Positions 8,172-14,776 of a stretch of DNA of 64,000 nucleotides are shown here, in pieces. Both the position numbers and the translations under genes were made by a program. The stretch's first letter is position 1. Each line of letters opens with the position of its first letter. Below the pieces are notes generated by a model, which saw only the letters and a program-made list of their open reading frames with translations, was not told the origin of the DNA and did not search any database. The stretch is from Amycolatopsis umgeniensis (GTDB lineage: Bacteria > Actinomycetota > Actinomycetes > Mycobacteriales > Pseudonocardiaceae): assembly GCF_014205155.1 (NCBI RefSeq), contig NZ_JACHMX010000001.1, positions 4,154,001 to 4,218,000 of the forward strand, read 5' to 3'.

Positions 8172-8977
8172 TACAGCCCCGTGTGGACGGCTGCGGCGAC
8201 CTCTTCGACCTCGCCGTTCTCACCGAGCTTCAGCGCACCCGTGAGCAGGCCGACGACCTGGTTCATCGTGTGCGTCCTCGGCGAGACGACGGCGACGCGT
8301 TTGCCGAGGCGGTGCACGTGGATGCGGTCGGCGATGTCGAACACATGCGGCATGTTGTGGCTGATCAGCACCACCGGCAGGCCGCGTTCGCGGATCCGGT
8401 TGATCAGGTCGAGCACCTTGCCGGATTCGGCGACGCCGAGTGCGGCGGTGGGCTCGTCCATGATCACCGCCTTGGTGCCGAAAGCGGCCGCCCGCGCGAC
8501 GGCGACACCTTGGCGCTGCCCGCCGGACAGCGTCTCCACCGGCTGCGTGATGGACTTGATGTTGATGCCGAGTTCGTCCAGGATCCGCTGCGCGTCGGCC
8601 CGCATCGTCGAGGTGTCCAGCTTCCTGAACAGCTGTCCGAACAGGTCCTTGCGCCGTTTTTCCCGGCCCAGGAACATGTTCGACGCGATGTCGAGCGCGG
8701 GCGCGACGGCGAGATCCTGGTACACCGTCTCGATCCCGTAGTGCCGAGCGTCCAAAGGGGACTTGAAGTGCACGGCCTGACCGTCCACTTTGATCTCACC
8801 GGCGTCCGGGATCACCGCTCCCGAAAGGGCTTTGATGAGGCTCGACTTCCCGGCGCCGTTGTCGCCGACGACGGCGAGCACCTCGCCGGGGAACAGTTCG
8901 AAGTCGGCGCCGTCGATGGCGGTGACCCGGCCGTAGCGTTTGACCAGCCCCTGAGCGGACAACGTGGGTGTCGTCAT
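8171..8977 (-). CDS. Sugar ABC transporter ATP-binding protein (CUT2, single domain)
   Basis: A 268-residue ATPase. Walker A GDNGAGKS is at residues 38-45, the Q-loop region is YQDLAVAPALDIASNMFLGRE, the signature is LSGGQRQGVAVARA, and Walker B is AVIMDEPTAALG. The GREKRR segment and the single ATPase domain match FrcA-type members of the ribose/fructose (CUT2) group; RbsA-type proteins have two domains. ATG at 8977 overlaps the permease stop by 4 bases. A longer in-frame extension to 9478 is antisense-like and was discarded. It energises import with the permease and binding protein of the same operon. Confidence 0.93.
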   Translation of the reverse strand: MTTPTLSAQGLVKRYGRVTAIDGADFELFPGEVLAVVGDNGAGKSSLIKALSGAVIPDAGEIKVDGQAVHFKSPLDARHYGIETVYQDLAVAPALDIASNMFLGREKRRKDLFGQLFRKLDTSTMRADAQRILDELGINIKSITQPVETLSGGQRQGVAVARAAAFGTKAVIMDEPTAALGVAESGKVLDLINRIRERGLPVVLISHNMPHVFDIADRIHVHRLGKRVAVVSPRTHTMNQVVGLLTGALKLGENGEVEEVAAAVHTGL

Positions 8978-9963
8978 GACTGCTGCCTCCTCGCGAACCG
9001 GTCGACGCAGACAGCGCCGATGAGCAGGGCGCCGGTGGCGACGTCCTGGTAGAGCGCGTCCACGCCGAGCTGCGTCAACCCGGACCGCAGGACCGCGACG
9101 ACCAGCGCGCCCATCATCGTGCCGAGTACCGAACCCCGGCCGCCGAACAGGCTCGCGCCGCCGAGCACCACCGCGGTGATGGAGTCGAGGTTGCCGAGTT
9201 GGAAGGCGTTCGGATCGGCGTTCGGCACGCGGCCGAGCGCCTGCCAGGCGGCGATCCCGACGATCACCCCGGCGACGATGTACACCGAAAGGATCGTCCG
9301 GTTGACCTTGATCCCGGACAGCCGCGCGGATTCCGGCGCGTTGCCGACCGCGTAGACGTGCTTGCCCCACGGTGTCCGCGTGAGCGCGTACCAAAGTGCC
9401 AGGTACATCAGCAAAGCGAGCGTCATGCCGTAGGTGATCGGGATGCCGCCGAAGAGGTAGCGACGGGTGCCGAGCCATTTGAGCAGCGAGTCGGCGACCG
9501 GGACGGCCTGCCCGCTCGCGAACAGTTTCGCGGCCGCGGTGAGCACTGTCAGCAGGCCGAGCGTGACGATGAACGGCGGCAGTTTGATCCGGGTGACCAG
9601 CGAACCGGTGACCATCCCGATCACCACCGTCGCCACGATTCCCAGCAGCAGCGCCCAGATCCCGGAAACGCCGCCGACCACGAGCTTCGCCATGATCAGC
9701 GTCGCGAGCACCATCGCGGCCGCGTTGGCCAGATCGATCCCCGCGGTCAGGATGATCAGCGTCTGCCCGAGGGCGAGCGTGCCGACCACCAGGGACTGTT
9801 GCACCACAAGGGAAAGGTTGTCGAGATCGAGGAAGGTGTCCGTGGACAGCGAGAACACCACGATCGCGACGAGCAGGGCCAGCGCGGGCCCGACCGCCGG
9901 CGCGCGCAGGAAGAACTCACCGATCGTCGGGCGTTCGTTGCCTTTGAGGGTCGCTGTTGCCAT
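8974..9963 (-). CDS. Sugar ABC transporter permease (CUT2)
   Basis: A 329-residue membrane permease of the ribose/fructose transporter family (BPD_transp_2), with about 8-10 hydrophobic helices. Typical motifs are LGQTLIILTAGIDLANAAAM near residue 70, IKLPPFIVTLG, and the cytoplasmic AVGNAPESARLSGIKV coupling region, then VVLGGASLFGGRGSVLGTMMGAL. The ATG at 9963-9961 overlaps the stop of the binding-protein gene by one base (TGATG), which decides the start. It forms the membrane channel as a homodimer with the adjacent ATPase. Confidence 0.93.
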   Translation of the reverse strand: MATATLKGNERPTIGEFFLRAPAVGPALALLVAIVVFSLSTDTFLDLDNLSLVVQQSLVVGTLALGQTLIILTAGIDLANAAAMVLATLIMAKLVVGGVSGIWALLLGIVATVVIGMVTGSLVTRIKLPPFIVTLGLLTVLTAAAKLFASGQAVPVADSLLKWLGTRRYLFGGIPITYGMTLALLMYLALWYALTRTPWGKHVYAVGNAPESARLSGIKVNRTILSVYIVAGVIVGIAAWQALGRVPNADPNAFQLGNLDSITAVVLGGASLFGGRGSVLGTMMGALVVAVLRSGLTQLGVDALYQDVATGALLIGAVCVDRFARRQQS

Positions 9964-10982
9964 CACTTCGTCCCCCAGCAGTTCTCGAGGCCCCACTTGG
10001 TGTCCTGGCTCTCCACGCCGGGGATCGGCTTGTCCGTGATCACCGCTGATCCGGTGTTGACGAACCCGCTCGGCTTCTTCCCGGTCTTGGCGTATTCGAC
10101 GGCGGCGAGGACGCCCTGCTCGGCCATCTTCTTGGGGAACTGCATGACTGTGGCGGCGTATTGGCCGTCTCGGACGTTCTTGACGCCTTCGCAGCCGCCG
10201 TCGATCGAGCCCATCACGAGCTGGTTCACCAGACCGCGGGCCTGGAGCGCGGCGTAGGTGCCGCGGCCCATCGGCTCGTTCATCGTGTAGACGGCATTGA
10301 TGTCGGTGGTGCGCTGCAGCAGGTTCTCCACGCCCTGCTGAGCCAGGCTCTGGTCGCCGTTCGCGGGGGTCTTGCCCTTGATCTCCGGCGAGGCGTCGGT
10401 CAGGCCGATGCCCTTGAGGAACCCGGTGTGCCGCTGGGTGTCCACTGTGGACCCGGCGGTGCCGTCCACCATGAACAGCTTCGGCGGCTTGCCCGCGAGA
10501 ACGGCCTTCACGTACGCGCCTTGCTGACGTCCGGCCTCGAAGTTGTCCGTGGCGAAGGTGGCGTCGACGGCGGTGTCGGGCTCGGTCGCGGTGTCGAGCG
10601 CGATGACCAGCACCCCGGCCTTGCGGGCGCGGTCGATGGCGTCGAGGACGCCCGTCGAGGAACTCGGCGTGATCAGGATGGTGTTCGCACCCTGCTGCAT
10701 GAGGTTCTCGATGGCCCGGACCTGACCGTCGTTGTCACCGTCGAACTGGCCGGCGAGCGCGTTGAACTCCGCGCCGTTCGCTTCGGCGGCGGCCTTGGCG
10801 GCCGCTCTCAGTTCGACGAAGTAGGGATTGGTGTCGGTCTTGGTGACCAGGCCGACCTTGGCCTTGCCGCCACCGCCTGCGTTCGATCCGCCACCCCAGT
10901 GGCGTTCGACCGTGCACGCGCCGACCGAGGTCGCGGCGACCGCCGCGGCCAGGGTGAGCGCGAGGAGACTGCGCTGTCTCAT
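9963..10982 (-). CDS. Sugar ABC transporter substrate-binding lipoprotein (CUT2)
   Basis: A 339-residue periplasmic-binding-protein-like-I lipoprotein. The signal peptide ends in a lipobox (VGAC, Cys ~23), followed by a Gly-rich tether. The ligand-binding fold starts with KVGLVTKTDTNPYFVELRAAA. QQGANTILITPSSS, ALDTATEPD and FATDNFEAGRQQGAYV are typical of ribose/fructose binders. First gene of the import operon; its promoter overlaps the LacI operator. The ligand is unknown, but the fold and the kinases downstream suggest a monosaccharide or polyol. Confidence 0.92.
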   Translation of the reverse strand: MRQRSLLALTLAAAVAATSVGACTVERHWGGGSNAGGGGKAKVGLVTKTDTNPYFVELRAAAKAAAEANGAEFNALAGQFDGDNDGQVRAIENLMQQGANTILITPSSSTGVLDAIDRARKAGVLVIALDTATEPDTAVDATFATDNFEAGRQQGAYVKAVLAGKPPKLFMVDGTAGSTVDTQRHTGFLKGIGLTDASPEIKGKTPANGDQSLAQQGVENLLQRTTDINAVYTMNEPMGRGTYAALQARGLVNQLVMGSIDGGCEGVKNVRDGQYAATVMQFPKKMAEQGVLAAVEYAKTGKKPSGFVNTGSAVITDKPIPGVESQDTKWGLENCWGTK

Positions 10983-11048
10983 GGGGGATGCCCTCCGGAT
11001 TCGAGGCTGTCCTGATGGTCGGGAAGGTAGACAGGGTTATGCTCAGTC

Positions 11049-11072
11049 GCAAGCGTTTGCGCAAACGCTTGC
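11049..11072. promoter_or_regulatory. LacI-type operator, perfect 24-bp palindrome
   Basis: The half-site GCAAGCGTTTGC is followed directly by its exact complement. It lies 66 bp upstream of the binding-protein gene and 25 bp upstream of lacI, in their shared promoter. The central CG-containing, A/T-flanked palindrome is typical of LacI/GalR operators. It probably gives sugar-inducible control of both transcripts. Confidence 0.87.
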
Positions 11073-11097
11073 CAGCTGGATCGACCGAGGATTGGTA

Positions 11098-12132
11098 ATG
11101 CCGCCGTCACGCTCCTCCCGCCCCACCCAACGCGACATCGCCGAGCTGGCGGGAGTCTCCATCACCACGGTCTCGCACGTGGTCAACGGGACGAGAGCGG
11201 TGGCCGAAGAGACCAAGGCCGCGGTCCTGCGCGCGATCGAGCAGACCGGCTACACCGGTGACGCGATCGCCCGTTCCCTGGTCACCGGCGGGACCAGGTC
11301 GATCGGCGTCGCGATCTCCCTGGTGGCGAACCCGTACTTCGCCCTGCTCATCCAGGCCATCGAACGCGAAGCCGCGTCGGCCGGGTACACGGTCTTGCTG
11401 GCGGACACGCACGACACCGTCGACACCGAGCGTGAAACCGTGCGGACGCTGCGCTCACGCCGGGTCGACGGGCTGCTGATCACGCCTTCGCCGGGTGACG
11501 GTTCGGTGATCGGCGAGCTCGTCTCGCTGGATGTCCCGACGGTGCTCATCGACAGGCTGTCCACGCGGACCGACGTCGACCAGGTCGGCGCGGAGAACAT
11601 CCAGTCGACGTCGGCGCTGACGGCGCATCTGGCGTCGCTCGGACACCAGCGGATCGGCATGATCAGCGGTACGGCGGGGCTGAGCACCAGTGAGGAACGC
11701 ATCCTCGGCTACCGGCTGGGCCTCGGCCGGTCAGGGCGCACCTGGTCGGAGGACCTGGTGGCTTGCGGGCAGTCGTCGCGGGCGGGCGGCGCGCTGGCGC
11801 TGAGCACGCTGCTCGCGCTGCCGGAACCGCCGACAGCGCTGGTGGTCGGCAACGACAGCATGATGGTCGGGGTTCTGCACGAGCTGCGGAAGCGCGGGCT
11901 GCGCGCCGGGATCGACCTGCCGGTGGTGGTCTACGACGACGTCGAATGGGCCGATCTGGTCGATCCGCCGCTGACCACGATGGCGCAGCCGATCGAGGAG
12001 ATCGGCACACAGGCGGTACGTCTCCTGCTGGCCCGGATCAACGAGCCGACACGCAAGGCCCAGACGATGCGGATTCCGCCTACGCTCCGCCATCGGGCGT
12101 CCTGCGGATGCGCGCACGTTCACTCACATTGA
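11098..12132 (+). CDS. LacI family transcriptional regulator of the sugar operon
   Basis: A 344-residue repressor. The N-terminal LacI helix-turn-helix (TQRDIAELAGVSITTVSHVVNGTRAVAEET) and hinge helix (ARSLVTGGTRSIG) are complete. The effector-binding domain follows (ANPYFALLIQAIEREA, RVDGLLITPS, DDVEWADLVDPPLTTMAQP). ATG 11098 follows the site GAGGATTGGTA; longer in-frame starts would run through the operator. It diverges from the CUT2 sugar operon across a perfect palindrome, so it is almost certainly the local repressor. The C-terminus carries ASCGCAHVH, an unusual Cys/His-rich tail shared in part by the next gene. Confidence 0.92.
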   Translation: MPPSRSSRPTQRDIAELAGVSITTVSHVVNGTRAVAEETKAAVLRAIEQTGYTGDAIARSLVTGGTRSIGVAISLVANPYFALLIQAIEREAASAGYTVLLADTHDTVDTERETVRTLRSRRVDGLLITPSPGDGSVIGELVSLDVPTVLIDRLSTRTDVDQVGAENIQSTSALTAHLASLGHQRIGMISGTAGLSTSEERILGYRLGLGRSGRTWSEDLVACGQSSRAGGALALSTLLALPEPPTALVVGNDSMMVGVLHELRKRGLRAGIDLPVVVYDDVEWADLVDPPLTTMAQPIEEIGTQAVRLLLARINEPTRKAQTMRIPPTLRHRASCGCAHVHSH

Positions 12133-12187
12133 TGATTGTTGGCCGACTTTCCGGTCTCGCCGCCGAGCGAGGCTCCGTCAGCCGTTA

Positions 12188-12211
12188 CCTTCATTCAAGC
12201 TCGAATGAAGG
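12188..12211. promoter_or_regulatory. 24-bp inverted repeat before the second lacI-like gene
   Basis: CCTTCATTC and its complement GAATGAAGG are separated by 6 bp with an AGCT centre, making a 24-bp imperfect palindrome. It ends 9 bp before the start of the next gene and so overlaps its ribosome site. It could be an operator, a terminator for lacI, or a translational hairpin. Confidence 0.5.
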
Positions 12212-12220
12212 CGTGGACCG

Positions 12221-13090
12221 ATGACCGCATTGTCGCCGGCGTTACCCCTGTGGGAGGACACCCCTGTCACCCACCGGTTCGGGGTGGCCATGGCGATGCA
12301 CGCGAACCCCTATTCGGGTGAACTCATCCGCGCCATCCGCCGCGCCGGACGACGTCACGGCTGCGAGATCACCCTCGCCGACACCGGGGACAGCGTCGCC
12401 GAAGAGGCCGCGGTCATCCGCGCGCTGCGGGCGGACCGGGTCGACGGTGTCCTGCTCGTCCCGGCGGCCGGTGACGAGGCGGTGATCAACGGTCTGGTCC
12501 GGATGGGCGTACCGACCGTGCTCGTCGACCGGATGGCCGGACGCAACGACGTCGACCAGGTCGGTTCCGAGAACATCCAGGCCGTGTGCGCGCTTGTGCG
12601 GCATCTTGCCGGGCTGCGGCACCGCAAGATCGGCTTCATCTCGGGCGAAGAGGACATGGCCACCTTCGAGGAGCGGGCGCTGGGCTACCGGCTCGGCCTC
12701 GGCCGCTCCGGCCTCCGGTGGACGTCGCAGCTGGTCGCGTGCGGGCAGTCGACCCCGGGCGGGGCCGCCGCCGCGACGGCGAAGCTGCTCGACAGCTGGC
12801 CGTCGCCGACGGCGCTCGTGGTGGCGAGCGAGGCGATGATGATCGGCGTCCAGTACGAGGCGCACCGGCTCGGCATCCGGATCGGGCGCGACCTCGCGAT
12901 CGTCGGGTACGGCGACATGGAGTGGGCGGGGCAGGTGACCCCGGCGGTGACCACGATGGCGCAGCCGATCGAGGAGATCGGGCGCAAGGCCGTCGAACTC
13001 CTGCTGGCCCGGATCACCGACCCAGAGCGACGACCCGAATCCGTACGGCTCGCGCCGCGCTTCATACACCGTCAGTCCTGCGGCTGCTGA
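12221..13090 (+). CDS. LacI-family paralogue lacking the DNA-binding domain
   Basis: A 289-residue protein that matches the effector-binding half of the upstream LacI almost end to end. Shared blocks include VDQVGSENIQ, GYRLGLGRSG, LVACGQS, TTMAQPIEEIG and ASCGC/QSCGC tails. It begins directly at the MHANPYSGELIRAIRRAG part of the fold. No helix-turn-helix or hinge is encoded, and only 88 bp separate it from lacI, so there is no room for one. It has no signal peptide. It is a tandem duplicate, possibly acting by heterodimerising with LacI or as a cytosolic sugar sensor. A decaying pseudogene is possible, but the frame is intact. Confidence 0.85.
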   Translation: MTALSPALPLWEDTPVTHRFGVAMAMHANPYSGELIRAIRRAGRRHGCEITLADTGDSVAEEAAVIRALRADRVDGVLLVPAAGDEAVINGLVRMGVPTVLVDRMAGRNDVDQVGSENIQAVCALVRHLAGLRHRKIGFISGEEDMATFEERALGYRLGLGRSGLRWTSQLVACGQSTPGGAAAATAKLLDSWPSPTALVVASEAMMIGVQYEAHRLGIRIGRDLAIVGYGDMEWAGQVTPAVTTMAQPIEEIGRKAVELLLARITDPERRPESVRLAPRFIHRQSCGC

Positions 13091-13137
13091 GTCACAACTC
13101 GCTGGTCAGAAGGCCGCCTCCGGGTGATGATGGCGGG

Positions 13138-13671
13138 ATGACCGACCTGTGGACCGTGCACACCGCCGACCTCGAAGCCACCGTGCTGACCGCGGCACGC
13201 GCTCTGCTGGACGACGCTTTCGACGGCGATTTCAGCGATCACGACTGGGAGAACGCCCTCGGCGGCATGCACACGCTCGTGTGGGAGAGCGGCGAGCTGA
13301 TCGGGCACGCGTCACTGGTCCAGCGACGGCTCCTGCACGAGGGGCGGGCCCTCCGGACGGGTTACGTCGAGGCGGTCGCCGTCCGCTCCGACCATCGACG
13401 GCGCGGTCACGGCGCCGCGATGATGGACGCGCTGGAGCGGGTCCTGCGGAAGGCGTACGACCTCGGAGCGCTCTCGGCGTCCGAGGAGGCGCTGGAGTTC
13501 TACGCGTCGCGCGGCTGGCTGCTCTGGCGCGGTCCCTCGTCGGCCATGACGCCTTCGGGCGTGGAAGCGACGAAGGAGGACGACGGGTCGATCCACGTGC
13601 TGCCGGTGGGGGTCACTCTGGACCTGGATGGGGAGATCACCGCGGATTGGCGCTCGGGCGACGTCTGGTGA
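13138..13671 (+). CDS. aac(2'): Aminoglycoside 2'-N-acetyltransferase, AAC(2') type
   Basis: A 177-residue GNAT enzyme closely resembling the chromosomal AAC(2')-I enzymes of mycobacteria and Providencia. Family landmarks are VHTADL, DFSDHDWENALGGMHTLVW, VQRRLLHEGRALRTGYVEAVAVRSDHRRRGHG (the acetyl-CoA loop), LGALSASEEALEFYASRGWLLWRGPSS, and the C-terminal DWRSGDVW. It transfers acetate from acetyl-CoA to the 2'-amino group of aminoglycosides; the native role may be another metabolite. ATG 13138 is preceded by GGCGGG. It lies 47 bp after the LacI-like gene in the same direction. Confidence 0.92.
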   Translation: MTDLWTVHTADLEATVLTAARALLDDAFDGDFSDHDWENALGGMHTLVWESGELIGHASLVQRRLLHEGRALRTGYVEAVAVRSDHRRRGHGAAMMDALERVLRKAYDLGALSASEEALEFYASRGWLLWRGPSSAMTPSGVEATKEDDGSIHVLPVGVTLDLDGEITADWRSGDVW

Positions 13672-13682
13672 CCCCGCGTTCA

Positions 13683-13697
13683 GTCCTCTAAATGCGG
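13683..13697. repeat. Dispersed 15-bp word GTCCTCTAAATGCGG
   Basis: Matches 14 of 15 bases of one arm of the long hairpin at 34751-34765 (GTCCTCTGAATGCGG). Both are preceded by GCGTT. It covers the stop codon of the GH76-like gene. Confidence 0.45.
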
Positions 13698-14704
13698 TGA
13701 TCCAGGGAAGCGGCGGCCTCGAGGAGCATCCACGCGCTCACCTGGACGGACAGGTCGCGTTCGGGGGCGTCGGGGGCGAGGGGGAGTGAAGGCGCCGGAG
13801 TCGCCCAGTCGGCGCTGAAGAGCGGCCCGTGCGGCGTCTCGGTGGCGCCACTCCAGCACGCGTCGGCCGACCGGATGACCAGGTCTCGCGCCACCCCACT
13901 CGGCAGCAGCGGCGCCGCGAGCGCCAGGTACCGCGCCAGGATCCCGGCGAACAGGCCGCCGTCGCCGTCGCCCTGTCCCCGGATCACGCCGTTCGGCGCG
14001 ACATGCTCGGCGACCGCGTGGATCGCGTGCTCCACTCTGTCCATTTCGGACAGTTCGAGGCAGGCGCCGAGGTAAACCCCTTGGCAGTACGTGAAAACAT
14101 GCTTGACCAGCTCGCCGGACCCGACGCGCAGGCCGTCCCACACCAGTCCGGTCTCCGGATCGACGAGCCGCTCGGTCATCCAGTCGGTCAGGCCTCGTGC
14201 GTGCTGTTCCGCCCCTTCGCGGGCGTGGAAGATCGCGGCCGGGCCGTTCGCGGGCGCGTTCTTGAAATCGTCGCCGACGCGCCACCAGATCCCGCCGCCC
14301 GCGTCGTCGGTCCAGCCTTCGCGCAGCCGCGAACTGATCGCCTCCAGCCCGCCGCGGACGTCCAGCCCGAGATGCCCGACGCGTTGCAGCGCGAGGCCGA
14401 GCCACGCGATGTCGTCGTAGTAGTCGTTGATCCACTTGCCGAAGTTGCGCAGCCGCAGGGACGCCACGAACCGGTCGATCAGCTTCAGCCTGTCCGGTGA
14501 GGGATCCCGCAGTTGCGCGTCGACGAGGGTGTCCAGCAGATGCGCCTGCCACCAGTAGTTCCAGTGCCAGTGGACCCGCTGACCCGCCGACGGGGGCCAG
14601 CCGCTGCGGCCGAGCACGGTCCCGGGCAGGCCCCACACCCGTCTCAGATGCCGGTCTCGGACCGCGCGTTCGGCGGCCGCGGCCCGGTCGGCGGGAGCAG
14701 TCAT
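13688..14704 (-). CDS. Glycoside hydrolase family 76-like protein
   Basis: A 338-residue all-helical (alpha/alpha)6-barrel protein. WHWNYWWQAHLLDTLVDA is near the N-terminus, followed by the WINDYYDDIAWLGLAL block with the paired Asp residues that are catalytic in GH76 endo-alpha-1,6-mannanases. GGIWWR and TYCQGVYLGACLEL follow. No signal peptide is present, so it appears cytosolic, unlike secreted mannanases. It may act on intracellular mannosylated glycans or be a non-catalytic relative. ATG 14704 lies 72 bp from the divergent molybdoenzyme gene. Confidence 0.75.
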   Translation of the reverse strand: MTAPADRAAAAERAVRDRHLRRVWGLPGTVLGRSGWPPSAGQRVHWHWNYWWQAHLLDTLVDAQLRDPSPDRLKLIDRFVASLRLRNFGKWINDYYDDIAWLGLALQRVGHLGLDVRGGLEAISSRLREGWTDDAGGGIWWRVGDDFKNAPANGPAAIFHAREGAEQHARGLTDWMTERLVDPETGLVWDGLRVGSGELVKHVFTYCQGVYLGACLELSEMDRVEHAIHAVAEHVAPNGVIRGQGDGDGGLFAGILARYLALAAPLLPSGVARDLVIRSADACWSGATETPHGPLFSADWATPAPSLPLAPDAPERDLSVQVSAWMLLEAAASLDHRI

Positions 14705-14728
14705 CGCGCCATCATCCCTTGCCCGCTG

Positions 14729-14746
14729 ACATACCGCTCAGTATGT
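14729..14746. promoter_or_regulatory. Inverted repeat in divergent promoter
   Basis: ACATAC-N6-GTATGT lies between the GH76-like and molybdoenzyme starts. The spacing and symmetry suit a TetR-type operator, but no regulator gene is adjacent. Confidence 0.45.
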
Positions 14747-14776
14747 TGAGACGACCCCGACCCCGCGAGGTGCTTC

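Noticed and set aside
8978..9478. N-terminal extension of the sugar ATPase
   Set aside because: It lies antisense-like in another frame of the permease and has no ABC features.
10828..11097. Longer LacI reading frame
   Set aside because: It would start in the divergent binding-protein gene and run through the operator. ATG 11098 has a ribosome site and family-length N-terminus.
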